A DNA stretch of 64,000 nt from Micropterix aruncella (Eukaryota > Arthropoda > Insecta > Lepidoptera > Micropterigidae): the NCBI GenBank assembly GCA_944548615.1, contig OX155972.1, forward strand, positions 9,979,161 to 10,043,160, in the 5' to 3' direction. The translations under genes were made by a program, and so were the position numbers. Below are positions 37,745 to 49,849 of the stretch, piece after piece. Position 1 is the first letter of the stretch; each line of letters opens with the position of its first letter. Under the pieces are notes generated by a model. That model saw only the letters and a list, made by a program, of their open reading frames with translations, ran no database searches and was not told the origin of the DNA.

Positions 37745-37965
37745 GGAGAAAGTTTTTATGATATCCGCTTGTTGTAACTTCCCTTAAGATGGCTCTGCAA
37801 TACATAAAGATTTGAGATCGCATATTACTTTTGGGCTATTTTCTTTATTGTAACTCGCTAGCAGATGGCGCTGCAGCACGTCAACTTCTATACCGCTCAA
37901 CCGATCACCATGAAAATTATATATAAACATTTGAGCGCGCATAATATTTCTGCGCTATTCAAAAT
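37745..37965 (+). repeat. minisatellite units flanking TA array 6
   Basis: Contains ttatgatatccgct, gttgtaactcgctagcagatggcgctgcagc, cttctataccgctcaaccgatcaccatgaaaatt: the same unit as at 8565-9614. With the fragment at 35950-35990 it brackets the whole TA-palindrome-TA block. Confidence 0.75.
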
Positions 37966-38739
37966 GCCCGGCTCACAGATGCCTTGAATGGCCAAAACAC
38001 ATTGTGAAATTTTGGTTAGAATATATCTTTTACAAGCTGCACTAATATTATCGAATGAAAGGTGACCAGCTCGGGTTGCCTACGGCAAAATGTATATAAA
38101 TTTATATTTACACACACATTTACATTTACATAGAGCGGGGTTTACTATAGAACTATACTATTACTATAGAGCGGATATAAATTTATATACATTTATGTAT
38201 ATAAATTTATATACATTTTGTATACATTTTGACGTACGCAACCCGAGATGGTCGCCCGACATTCGAGGGGATTCCGCTATGCATTTGCCGCTGAGCCGCC
38301 CGAGGCTAGGCGAGAAAGGAATCGCGCCACCCGAGTCGATTACAACGGGACCAAACGGGGATCGTCCACTGGCCGAGAGTGGACGCTAATCGATATTATT
38401 TATGAAATTAATATTCAAATGAAACAGACTTTCGTCACTTGATAAAAAAGTCTTGGGGTGACAAAACTTTTTCTTTTCTATTGCTCGTCGCATATCACAT
38501 CGACCATCCTTTTCAAAACCTGTGACATCGTTAGCCACTGCTCCATTGAAATCTCGTGGGCACATCGATTTAAACGTTTCGAAATTAGTACACACACGGC
38601 CGAAGTGGACTACATTTTGCGTGGGAGTGCACCACACAATGGATAACTGAGTTATAGCCGCGTTTGGGTGAACTTTTTTTACAATTTAAGTCAATACAAC
38701 TCGATTATTTCCAAGGCTGGTTCAAGAAAATATAATTTA
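37966..38739. other. anonymous DNA
   Basis: Small internal repeats of ataaatttatatac at 38092-38230. Open frames at 38090-38646 have no recognised domain. Confidence 0.4.
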
Positions 38740-39485
38740 TCTATACTAATATTATGAGGAGGTAAAGTTTGTGACGTTGTAGGAAGTAATCTCTGGATCT
38801 AATGTACCGATTTTGAAAGTTCTTTTACCAATAGAAAGCCACGTTATTTGTGAGTGTCATAGGCTATATATTAATTTGAAAAATGAAGACTTTTTCGTGG
38901 TAGTCTGATTTCCAAAGTAAGTCGGAAAAAACGGTTGAACGAAAACGTTTCTAACTAACGCTGCCTTAACGATGAGATATATATGATTAAGTTCTAGAGA
39001 AGTGCTTAATAGAGCTTGATAATGCCTACAAAAAAGTCAGCGACAGCATATGTCTAAATTTTATATTTAAGTCACAAAAAGCAGTTTTTTATATTAAAAA
39101 AATAATTTGAATCGTTAGGTCATGTTTATTGGTCATATAATCAACATTTATGAATTCATATCAAAATATGTAAATTTTTCGTTTCAAGTGTTTAAGACAA
39201 AAGACTTTTCCCTTTTACTGCATATAATTTCACTTTTGCTGCATAAATGGTTAAAGAGATAAGACACTCACAAATAAGACACTCACAAGAAGACACTCAC
39301 AAATAACGGTAATATAGTTAAATTGGCATGCAAATACATACAACATACGCATGCAGTAAAAATATAACCCTTCTTTTGGCAGTCAGGAAATAAATCATAG
39401 CACTCAGTACTAACCAAACTACACTCATAATTTCATCACAAGTAAAAAGTTTTACCGCCCAACGAAGTGGGCACGGGTCTGCTAG
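38740..39485 (+). mobile_element. Helitron-like non-autonomous element, copy B
   Basis: Starts TCTATACTAATATTATGAGG. Ends with the gcccaacgaagtgggc hairpin and CTAG. A before and T after. About 746 bp, no ORF of note. Confidence 0.85.
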
Positions 39486-39890
39486 TCCTCCAATAAACCA
39501 ATAATATGTTATTAAGAAACCGGATTCAGGGTACCTATATATCGCTAATTATTTAAATTATTTTAGCCATAAAATAAGTGATTACATACCTAGTTTAAAA
39601 TACTAAATAAAACGCTTTTACCTCCTGGTCACAATATGTAACCAAAGGACTCACTGAGACATGTCAAACGAGACTATAATTGATGGGATTATTGTTATCC
39701 ATTGAAAATGTGTTAGCCATTGAGAAGACCTATGACCACCTCCCACCTTTATCATCAGACAAGCTCTTTGATACCATACTAGAACAACTTTTAGAGAACT
39801 TTTAGGTAAATAGAAGTGGTTGAAAAGCGAGTTGTAAGATCCCCTTACATCGTTACAAGTCAAGCTAATAAAAGCGTGTTATTGACAATA
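39486..39890. other. anonymous DNA
   Basis: No gene recognised. Confidence 0.4.
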
Positions 39891-39899
39891 ATTTTCCAA

Positions 39900-40800
39900 T
39901 AGCTAGGCGAGCCTGTTCCCCTCGGTCACCATGACCCGGACCACCGGTATACCAAGGGGGGCACATTATGTATGTGTAGGGCAGGAACACCTGCTACATG
40001 AATGATAATAATATAAGGAATAATTCACCGGAATTAAACGACCTAAAACCAATAATGGAAGTGTGGGTGAGTAGCAGTAGTAGTAGTAGTAGTAAACGGA
40101 GTGGGGGGCTTGTTTCCAGCCCTTGATGTCACCTGGATCTATAAGATCTTTTGTAACTACCCTCTACTTTGTGGTTAGATCAGTGGTCTGCTAGTACCCC
40201 GGTACTGCTTACTAGTTCATGCAGTATATTGACCTTCAATTCGGGCAGATCGCTGGGTTCGAGAAAGGCTCGTTCCAGTAAACTGTGTTTTTTGCGGCGA
40301 CGCCTGGGCAGCGACCAACGATGTGTATGATGTCTTCAGGTTCTTCGCCACATATTCGGCAGTCTTTGCTCTCGGTCAAGCCAAGGTCGAATAGATGTGC
40401 TCTAAGGGCCGTGTGTCCGGTGAGGAGACCGATAGTTATTCTAAGGTTCTTCTTGCTCATGATAAGTAAAGCCTCGGTTTTCTTTAAAAGTGGTTGCTCC
40501 ATCATGGCCTTTGCCTGGCGACATCCTTGGTTCTGTTGTTAGGATGCTTGATGTTCCTGCTCCAAGCAGTCCCTGATGATTTTCTTACCTATAGCGAAGG
40601 GAGCCCCAACAATTGGCTCCACCGGGCATTCCAGCGTGCCCAGTTTTGCCAGTCTGTCGGCCTCTTCGTTGCCGGGTATGCCTTAATAGCCCGGTATCTA
40701 TATTGGATTTTCCCAATTTGTTGATCTTTTGTATGCAGTCCCAGACCACAGAAGATTCTGTGGTGGCTTTAGCTAGAGCGTCCAAGCTGCTCTGCTGTTA
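39900..40800 (-). pseudogene. LINE RNase H domain and C-terminal zinc knuckle remnant
   Basis: On the minus strand, 40785-40585 carries ALAKATTESSVVWDCIQKIN, then a shifted GHAGMPGG-like RNase H segment. 40505-40236 carries LLTGHTALRAHLFDLGLTES followed by CRICGEEPEDIIHIVGRC (C-x2-C-x8-H-x4-C). This RNase H plus cysteine-knuckle end is typical of I/R1/LOA/Jockey-type LINEs. Frameshifts separate the two parts. The 3' UTR holds a short (ACT)n run (40076-40095 on plus as AGT). Confidence 0.7.
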
Positions 40801-41635
40801 GAGCTGATGACGATTTTTATTTTTTTTTCCTAAAGGCAAACCGTAGCATTAATATGCCAGGGTTCTCCAAGCCATATGGATAATTACAAGAGGGATGCTG
40901 ATTCTGTGGTTGGTTTTGGGTCCGTACACGCCTGCCCCAAAACGTGGGTGAGTAGCACTGGGAGTCTTAATCTTCTATTCTTAATCTCTTTTGCTATTTT
41001 GTTGAGAACCGTTGTTTGTTGTTCCAATTTATTGTGTAGTTTTTCGCTGTAGCTTTTTTGTTTAGTTTATTTTTTGCCAGCTCTTATCATTCTTACATCA
41101 TCACATAAGTGTGGTACTCTCTTCTTTTAAAATGGTCATAGTAGCATAGACGATATTTTTTTTTGCTTTAGTTTTTTCTTTCAGTGAATCTTTTATCGGC
41201 TTCCTTGGTAAATTTCGATACCCTACTAAAATTTCTTTTATGATTCCTTTTCGTATTTCCTTAATCTTATCCTATTTTCTTTCGTTAAGGCGGGAGCGTT
41301 CAGTTTATAAATCATTGTCGGCACTATAGCTATTATTCATTAGTCGTATTGTTCGCCAATTCATTTGCCTTTTTTAATTTGGGGTTGCTGTTTTGGCGTT
41401 TGCTGTTTCTTTGTGCAGCGCGATAGTCTACTTTCCAGTCAATTTTTTTTCCTAGGCACATGATGATAGAAATTGCGAATAGCAAGAAATGCATAAATTA
41501 ATTTTGGCAAAAGAGTGTTATAATGCCTTCCTAACTAGGCCGAGGCTTATTCTAAAGTGGCTTTTATTTTGTTCTTGGGTTGAAGTGTCACTATCCTTAT
41601 TATATTTTAAAGAAGAAGAATGAAAAGTTGTATGT
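40801..41635. other. decayed DNA, perhaps upstream LINE debris
   Basis: No secure coding. It may be upstream parts of the minus-strand LINE but nothing decisive is seen. Confidence 0.3.
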
Positions 41636-41639
41636 AAGC

Positions 41640-41802
41640 ACTGGTAATTTATTTACTTTATTTATTTATTTAAGAATTCATTACTATAAAACATTGATTT
41701 GCTTACAAAAGAAACAGGGACCGAATGGAAAAACCTTAACCTTTTGCTTATTTGATTCTGTCACTCAACTGGGACTAGCCCGTTCTAGGCTGGACAGGAA
41801 TA
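41640..41802 (-). repeat. short retroelement 3' end with (AAAT)n tail, copy 2
   Basis: Same structure as 8690-8826, including ccttttgcttatttgattct and gggactagcccgttctag on the plus strand. Confidence 0.6.
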
Positions 41803-42210
41803 AAACAATAACTTAAAATTTAACTGAAAGATTCAGAAACACGCAAAATAAATATAAAATAAACTTTGGGATTTATTCCCGTTGGAAAGTGTGCCAAAGC
41901 AAGAATTACAATTAAAATAGTAAATTAAATATTTTTTTTTTGGTTTGTTTTGAATTCATGGTTACACGTAAACACAGATGTTAAGATATTAAATATGAAA
42001 AAAATAGGTAAGCATCTATATAAACTACAGTCTTACATGCGTATATGTATACACAAATTTAATATCAAAGAGAAGAGAATTTGAGTATTGTCAATTATCA
42101 CATTAACATAACAAATTTAGTCAAATTAAGAATAATTAAAATAATCAAATTAATAATAATAAAAACCAATAAATATATTTAGTGATATGTATTTTCTTTT
42201 TTGAGTATCG
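41803..42210. other. anonymous AT-rich DNA
   Basis: Nothing recognisable. Confidence 0.4.
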
Positions 42211-42229
42211 AAAGGTTTCGAGCGCGACA

Positions 42230-42899
42230 AATAGAGTTGTCAACTACAACGGGTGAACCCGTCAGCTCAGGAAGTTTTAACGATTAGTTGTTCTATCTAC
42301 CGTGAAGTGAACGCAGAAGACTTGGACAAAACAGTCCACCGTCAAGCTCCGCCACATGCCCGTAAGAGGCTAACGCCTTATCCGCGAGGTAACCAGGTAT
42401 GTTACCCAGCGGGTTTACACTTACTCCCTTACTTCCAATTGCGACCAGATTACTCCGGTATCTCGACTGGTTACGAGTTCGAGGTCGCTTGCGCGGTCCT
42501 CTCCCTTACGAAGCGGTGAAACGGTGTAAGCCGAATCTATCGCGGACCACGGCATCCTTTGCCCGGCTGTTCCACCCAGGATCGGGTAGCCGATGGTCGT
42601 TTCAAGAGCAGTCGCCGTAAGGTCCGCAGCCACCCCGCTATAATGGAAACAGTACTGCTTTCAGACTCCCCCGAATGTTAGTCAGAGTGCACAATAGATT
42701 GGCTTACGCCGCACGGTGCGCAGACCTTCCAGGGGCGCCAGAAGGTTGAATCCTAAGGGAAACTAGCCCCAAGGCCAGAGTCCTACCCAGGTTCTCACTT
42801 CATGCGTGGAGGCCGCCGGATGGGTGTTGACCCGTGAGTGTGACCAACCCTGAACAGAATGGGTCTCCTTGGCCAACTCATCAAGGCCCATTAGCTCCC
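42230..42899 (+). mobile_element. 670-bp retroposed-looking element, full-length copy 2
   Basis: Flanked by the 15-bp direct repeat GTTTCGAGCGCGACA (42215-42229 and 42900-42914). It starts aatagagttgtcaactacaa and ends cattagctccc, agreeing with copy 1 at both termini and so fixing the element ends. Length 670 bp. No tail, no TIR, no long ORF. Confidence 0.85.
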
Positions 42900-42914
42900 G
42901 TTTCGAGCGCGACA

Positions 42915-43900
42915 GTTTAGTTGTGGAATAACATTGAGGGTACGAAATGTTTGTGTCGCTTCACTGCAAGTCTCTGTCCTGATCCCGATTGTGGCATCGT
43001 CCATGCGGATATCACGTGCATAGTTCGACAGTCAGTCACCCAGGCATGAATCATTAGCATACGATGTGGGTGTGTATGGTTATTCTCTACTAAACACTGT
43101 AGCGCTTTCTATCGGGTATCCGAACGACATGACTATTCTTATAAACCCACACAGGTTTCTGCTCTCGGCGATGTCTAGCGCGTGTGCTGGCATGCCTAGC
43201 ACAGTTATTTAAGTTTCATCATTATTTTCATCGAGCGAAATCAGAGGCATTTTTCCCTGCTAAGTTAATAGTCAAAAGTAAACAGTCTTTATTTTGACAT
43301 GTTAAATCAGAATTGTTTAAAACACCTTAGTGAAAATATAAGTGTAACCAAATAATAAAACTAAAATTATAGGAATCGATAGTCAAAAACTAATGCAATG
43401 AATAATCAGTAAAAATAACCAAAGTGAGATAAAATAAAAGAATAATAATCAGTTACGTAAACGACAATAATCATAATGAATATACAAACATAATGAATAT
43501 AAAAACACAATATCGGTGCAGGTATCACAATAATTAGTGCCCGAAATAACAGAAATATAGTAGTATACAGTTGTCGTTATTCTTAACTTTGTAACTAAAA
43601 TTATTTTGGATCTATAGTGAGTAGATGTAGTTTATTAAATTCCCTAAAAAACAATTTGAGTACAATAAATTTGTTAATTTTATGATTTCTTGAATTATTG
43701 TTTATATTCATATTTAAGCCAATAAGCAGTAAAATAGTATAATTGGTATACTAAAAGCTTTATCTTGCTCCGATGGCGACCATATTTCATATTCATTCAA
43801 TAATTCGTCTGAGTTTAGCATATTTCATTCATGGCTATTGAACGGTGTCGCTACCCACACTATATAGGGTGACCAGGAAATATGAAATAATAATACAAAT
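42915..43900. other. anonymous DNA
   Basis: No gene recognised. Confidence 0.4.
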
Positions 43901-43908
43901 ATATTTAA

Positions 43909-44392
43909 CCCTTCGTATACTAGATGAATAAGTCTCAGATGCCATACTAGGTGGGGTTTGCCATACCCCGAAAATAAAATTAAATAAATCCAACAACTTA
44001 TTACTTCATGACAGTTATTATTAGTTAAATTATTGTAATAAATAATAATGAATATGTTTAAGTACAACACATATTTACTTAAATGTTTTAATAGACTTTT
44101 ATTTAAAAAAAACTCAACATTTTCCTCAAATTATAATCTATTGAGTCTTTTCTTAGGAACTCGTAGAAAAAGCCATACAAGGTGGGGTATGTGATAACTA
44201 AGAGCACTTTACTCACGTGTCGCGCGCTCTGAGGCTGATGCCCGACTAGATGAATAGTATTAATTGTAACGGCAACGTCGCATTTGCAGTTACTGAGAAA
44301 ATGAACACTCGCATCTTTATAGTTATTACGAGAAGAATTATTACGAGTTTTTAACTGCTGGGGTGCGTTATACCCACCTCGTACACGGAGGC
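43909..44392. mobile_element. TTAA-flanked element with CCTTCGTATAC ends
   Basis: Left end CCTTCGTATACTAG, right end (inverse) GCCTCCGTGTACGAG, with TTAA immediately outside on both sides (43905-43908, 44393-44396). GGTGGGGT motifs recur inside both ends. About 484 bp; an antisense 123-codon frame shows no transposase motif. Likely piggyBac-like MITE. Confidence 0.6.
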
Positions 44393-44396
44393 TTAA

Positions 44397-44966
44397 ATTA
44401 ATAATAATAATAAGGGTTGAATTTATAAACAATTTTTCAGAGGAAATTGTGAAATTAAAACAAGAACTACCCAATCTCAGTGAAATTCTATTAATCGAGA
44501 GTAATTAGTAGTTGCTGTGATCACTGAGGTGAGAGATAAAAGAGATAAAATCTGTGCATGTCGCCATTCGCAAATATAAATTAATAACATAGTCTAAAAT
44601 TAGCCCTTTAGGGCAATTTTCTTCTCACCAGATGTCATCTATTCCAATCGTCAAAGCTTTACGGATTGTGTAGGTATATTAGGCTTACAAAAATGCCCCG
44701 CTTACAAAAATGAGACTGTAATAAGACTTAAAGACTGCAAACAGAACTATGTCAGCCAAACTATTTGGTAAAGCAAACTGACATAATGCGAGTTATTATT
44801 CTGTATTATTTTTTGTTAATTTAAATAAGGCAATTTTTTGTTTTTTTATCGGCTTTTGTTTATATAATTGTTAACATAAACATAAGTCACATATTATTTC
44901 AAAATTAAATTTTCAACGTTAAATATTTTGTTCATTATTAATTTGTGTACTTTATAATATGCTCTA
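44397..44966. other. anonymous DNA
   Basis: No gene recognised. Confidence 0.4.
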
Positions 44967-46043
44967 TCTATACTAATATTATAAAGAGGAAAAGTTTGTG
45001 AGGTTGTAGGAAGTAATCACTGGATCTACTAAACCGATTTTGAAAATTCTTTCACCAATAGAAAGCCACGTTATTTGTGAGTGTCATAGGCTATGTATTA
45101 ATCTGAAAAATGAAAAGACTTTTTCGTGGTAGTCGGATTTACAAAGTAAGTCGGAGAAAAAACGGTCGAACGAAAATGTTTCTAACTGACGCTGCCTTAA
45201 CGATGAGAGATATATGATTAACCCTTGGAGTAAATGGGTATTTTCATGGATGCATTTGTCTCTTTTGCAGGATTTTCGGCGACATCGACGGCGCTCGACT
45301 TAAAGTACTATAACTACGAAACTACTACACCAATCATAAAAAGAACAACTGCACAATGATTGCATTGAAATTTCGAATATAGAATATTGAAATATCATTT
45401 TGTAAAACAATTAGATAATTATGAATAAATACGAGAACGTCAAAGAAGTGAAAAAAACGCGCGACCAGATTTGGTCGACTCGTACTCAACGGATAATTGT
45501 TTCGCGACCAGATTTGGTTGACTCATACTCAACGGGTTAAGTTCTAAAGAAAAGTTGTAGAGCTTGATAATGCCTACAAAAAAGTCATTGGCAGCATATG
45601 TCTAAGTTTTATATTTAAGTAACAAAAAGTAGTATTTTTAATTAAAAAAATAAAATAAATCACTAGGTCATGTTTATTGGTCATATTATCAACGATTATG
45701 AATTCATATCAAAATTAGTAAATTTATCGTCTCAAGTGTTTAAAACAAAAGACCTTTCCCTTTTACTGTATATAATTTCCCTTTTACTGCATAAATGGTT
45801 AAAGAGATAACACACTCACAAATAAGACACTCAAAAGAAGACACTCACAAGAAGACTCTCACAAATAACGGTAATATAGTCAAATTGGCATGCAATTACA
45901 TACATACATATGGAGTAAAAATATAACCCTTTATTGGGCAGTCAGAAATAAATCATAGCACTCAGTACTAACCGAACCACACTCATAGTTTCATCAAAAG
46001 TAAAAAGTTTTACCGCCCAACGAAGTGGGCACTGGTCAGCTAA
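44967..46043 (+). mobile_element. Helitron-like element, copy C, interrupted
   Basis: Starts TCTATACTAATATTATAAAG; ends hairpin plus CTAA, A before and T after. Its 1077 bp include the 315-bp TTAA element at 45222-45536; without it the length matches copies A, B and D. Confidence 0.85.
45222..45536. mobile_element. TTAA-flanked MITE (piggyBac-like), copy 2
   Basis: CCCTTGGAGT...ACTCAACGGG with TTAA duplicated (45218-45221, 45537-45540). The uninterrupted Helitron at 53095 reads atatgattaagttctag at this point, a natural empty site with one TTAA. Confidence 0.9.
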
Positions 46044-46308
46044 TTTTGTAATAAATCTTATAAAATGATACAGTGTTTAATGAAATAAATAGAATGTTTT
46101 ATAACAATAATTATTCTTGAATACTTTTAATTACGTAACGAGAAAGGTGACACTTGCAAACTTTTGGCCTTCTAGAACTTTATTTATTTTAAATAACGTA
46201 CAACGAAAATAAGTGCATATGCATATTGTTGATAATAGTTACAGATTGATACATGCATAATAGTAAAAACCAATATTATTAATTGAAACATATAGCTCTA
46301 TATATATA

Positions 46309-46527
46309 CTAGCTGTGCCCAGCAGTTTCACCCGCGTGGTGATGGAAAATTGTGATAATGATGATAGAAAACCATATATCTTTATAAATTATAGCCTATG
46401 TGTTATTCTGATGTGTAAGCTATATTATTGTTAAGTTTCATCAATATCCATTCAGTAGTTTTTGCGTGAAAGAGTAACAAACATCCATACATACATACAA
46501 ACTTTCGCGTTTATAATATTAGTAGGA
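46309..46527 (-). mobile_element. Helitron-like short element, second family
   Basis: The plus strand starts ctagctgtgcccagcagttt and ends ttataatattagtagga: inverse of TC...CTAG. A partial second copy of its last 150 bp follows at 46618-46772, ending at the same point. Confidence 0.65.
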
Positions 46528-46617
46528 TAGTAGGATAGAATTTAAATTTTGAATGTCAATTTCTTAGATTTTTTTCCTACTTACTTGACAGTTATCGTTA
46601 TATATTAGATAATTCAT

Positions 46618-46772
46618 GCTATATCTTTATATATTATAGCCTATGTGTTATTCTGATGTGTAAGCTATATTATTGTAAAGTTTAATCAAAATCCATTCAG
46701 TAGTTTTTGCGTGAAAGGGTAACAAACATCCATACATACATACAAACTTTCGCGTTTATAATATTAGTAGGA
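46618..46772 (-). repeat. partial duplicate of the preceding Helitron-like element
   Basis: atatctttata.attatagcctatgtgttat through cgcgtttataatattagtagga is nearly identical to 46376-46527. Confidence 0.8.
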
Positions 46773-47084
46773 TATATTTATGCGGGTCTACCCAAAGTAA
46801 GGCGAAATCGTACAACCTATTAGTATATATAGTTATATAGTATATGTTATATAGTTATATAGTTAGATGTTCTATATATGGATGTGATGTATATTAAGCG
46901 TTATTTTTACAACCTTTATATTAACTCGCAATGTTCGAATATACTCGTACTCGTAAATTGTCCGCTTCAAAATGTGCAAACCATTTTTCATCTTTTGCTG
47001 GTATCCTATTGAGCTGAAATTTGGCGTACTTATGTTAGTTCGGTGACAATGCAATATTATGGTACCATCGACCTGTTTTGATAA

Positions 47085-47560
47085 TGGAGCCGGGATGCAG
47101 GGACTGGAACTCATTGATGTCAAATGGTAGGACATTCGAATTTGTGGTAGTATTCCTATAATGAGTACTTTCCATTACACATGGTATCAAGGGTCTGATG
47201 ATAGATGGAGCCCGAAGATTGCCACTGGAACTCCCTAATGGAAATTGCTAAGATATTCCATTTTGGGCTTGTTTGTTTCATTGTCTAGAGTACTTTCCAT
47301 TACACTTAATGACGAGGGTCTGAATATGGAGCCAGAAGATTGCCACTGGAACTCCCTGATGGAAAGTGCTAAGATAGTCGAGTTTGAGCTCGTTTGTTTT
47401 GTTGTTTTGAGTACTTTTCATTACCTACGCATAATGACGAGGGTCTTAAAATGGAGGCGGGAGATTGCTACTGGAACTCCCTCATGGAAAGTGCTAGGAT
47501 AGTCGAGTTTTGGCTCGTTTGTTTTGTTGTCATGAGTACTTTCCATTACACTGGTGGAAA
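47085..47560 (+). repeat. tandem repeat, 121-125-bp unit, about four copies
   Basis: gagtactttccattac recurs at 47163, 47288, 47409 (with one change) and 47534. Each unit also carries gaggg-tct, gattgccactggaactccct and gatagtcgagttt-like blocks. The first unit is partial and most diverged. Confidence 0.85.
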
Positions 47561-48230
47561 ATAAACCATTTTTAGAAAATCCTTTTAAACTTTTAATTTA
47601 CTCTTGTCGCGCGAACTGACGCTTGTGGTTTAATTTTACGTGGTTTATAAATCTAGAAATAGGTTAGTGATTCTCACATGTGTTTTTTTTACTCAAACTA
47701 AAACTATGAAAAAATATGCAAGTTTATTTTTGTATAGTATATTATATTTACATACAGAAGAGAACGTTCATTGAGTGAATTATCTTAGAAAGAAATTTTT
47801 TGGAGATATCAAGTTATACCAAGTCATTATAACTCGTTGCAGGTAACTATATTAAGTAAAATCATTTTATTTCATTAACGTAAATAGATCGTGTAATTAG
47901 TTGCGTAGTTTCATATATAAGAGAAAGCCTACAGCTATACTCGAGTTTATAAACTCTGGTTTGTGGCAATACATCTTTCAAGTAGGACACTTTTTTTCTA
48001 GTAAACGCGCCAAAAAGCCGGGAAGCAACCTAATTAATTCCAAACATATAATATCGAAATACCGCGAAATTTTATGTTACCGTACCAATTTATTATGCTT
48101 ATTATATTTTCCCTGGAACAAGTTATCACTTAGTTGTGCTGTATGGGACCACTCATCACATACAAGATTGACATAATTTGATAAGGGATAAATTATTTTA
48201 AAGTAAAATTTTATTCCATGTTAAAGTATA
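47561..48230. other. anonymous AT-rich DNA
   Basis: No gene recognised; a 91-codon frame at 47901-48176 has no domain. Confidence 0.4.
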
Positions 48231-48236
48231 TGTATA

Positions 48237-48643
48237 CACCGTTAGTTTTTTATTAGTGACATCTTTATAGTAGGTGTATCAAAACGAGTATTTAAATAAC
48301 TTTTAACAAAATAAAATACATAAAAAATGTTTTCCTTAATCTAAACAATTTGATTATTAGATAAAAGTTTTTCAACCGTTGAGCGCGCTGCGCCATCTAG
48401 CGGTAGATGAGATATCGCGAATAAACAATATTTGCAATATGTTACCTACCCCTAGATAGCGCAGCGTGCTCAATGCTTTTTATACACTTTTTTGTTTAAA
48501 AAAAAAAAAACAAATTTCTATTAAAAAATATTTGTTTTATTAAAAATTATATTTTTTCTATTCTTTTAAAATCAAAAGTTGCTTATTTGCACGTACTGAT
48601 TCATCCACTACAAGGATGTCACTAATAAAAAAACTCAGCCCTG
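48237..48643. mobile_element. GTGACATCC-type TIR element, 407 bp, 4-bp TSD
   Basis: Terminal repeats carry agttttttattagtgacatc and its inverse, with TATA on both flanks (48233-48236, 48644-48647). Inside lies a second inverted pair built on gcgc-gccatctagcg, around 48380-48475. The same plan (and GATA duplication) is seen at 56206-58141. Confidence 0.75.
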
Positions 48644-48647
48644 TATA

Positions 48648-49037
48648 TCGTCGCCTTACAATTATACCTTCATAATTCGACTGAGATAAACGCATTTGAA
48701 TGTTTTTTTAAAGTTTCAACTCGTCTACCATCTTAGATTTATTGAAACTAATAAGTGGACTTAATTACTAACCTAAATCTAGATAAGTGGAGATATTGAG
48801 CTCTGGCGTTACGATAGCAGATAGTGCTGCAAACGTTCAGCTAGATAAGTCTACATATCGATTTTTAGTATTATAGCCTGATTTTCAACTCAAACACCGT
48901 TAACTCCTAAGGGCGGGGAAATGTCAATTATCTGGTTTTAAGGAAATACAGAGTTAATACTTTTTCATCTTCTGGCAAACTTATCCCAAAAACGCCAATT
49001 GTCGATTTATAAGTTATAATTTTAAGGCGACGATATA
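48648..49037. mobile_element. TIR element with TCGTCGCCTTA ends
   Basis: Left TCGTCGCCTTACAATTATA and the inverse at about 49000-49037 (taaggcgacga) give roughly 35-bp imperfect terminal repeats. tata flanks both sides, and the left flank is shared with the neighbouring element. Non-coding. Confidence 0.6.
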
Positions 49038-49149
49038 TTACCTACATTTCGTGTTACGTTTGCTGCAAACTGTACATAGCTATTTTTTTATTTTTTTTTA
49101 CTTTTTGTGTGTTTTTTTACTTTTTTACTGTCTTTATGAGCATTGTAAC

Positions 49150-49412
49150 ACTGCGACCATTGCTGATCTATTGTGTTCGCCACCTACTATAGTTCTGCGC
49201 TAAGCCTCGTGTCATTTAAGAACCGCAACAGGCTTTTGGCGCCAGATTGTTTTACCTCCTCAGGTTGGAGGTAATGACCACCCAAGTGGGTGTATCTTTT
49301 ACGCATCAGCGGGCCACACTCGCACATGAGGTACAGGGGAGTTTCCTCGGCCCCTTGGCAGAACCTGCAAATTTTTGTGTCTCGTACATAGCCATAATAA
49401 ATAAATAAATAA
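49150..49412 (-). pseudogene. LINE C-terminal cysteine-rich remnant
   Basis: On the minus strand 49370-49250 reads CRFCQGAEETPLYLMCECGP, then LMRKRYTHLGGHYLQPEEV, resembling the C-terminal CCHC-type end of Jockey/R1-class LINE ORF2. A conserved-looking 3' UTR follows. An (AAAT)n run at about 49388-49412 lies on the 5' side and may belong to another insertion. Confidence 0.6.
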
Positions 49413-49849
49413 ATTGATAGTTAAAAAATAGTCAAATTCTTCAAAAGCCCGGGTGTGTCGCATTCAACGATCTAACATTCGAAGCATATTCAACGGTCAC
49501 CCCACTATTAACGCCCCCCTTTACGGCTGGAAGGTGTGTTAAGTGTGGTCATCCCACGCACGTAACTTGCGTCGTTGTTTCAACATTCGGCCGATTTCTC
49601 GGCGCCGAAACGTCCGCCAGTTCAACGCCACCAACATTCAAAAGCGAACATATCCGTCGCGACGCGTCTGTCAGCTGTCAAAGTCAAAACCAGCTGTTTT
49701 TGAAAAAAAAAACGTATTTTGTGTATAGTGATGAAAGTGTTTGCCGGATTAGTTTTTCATTAGGCAAGTTTTGATTACTTTGATGATTGTATTTTATTTC
49801 CCTTTTTTTGTTGACCGTTTTAATTAAAAACTCTTTATGAAATCATAGA

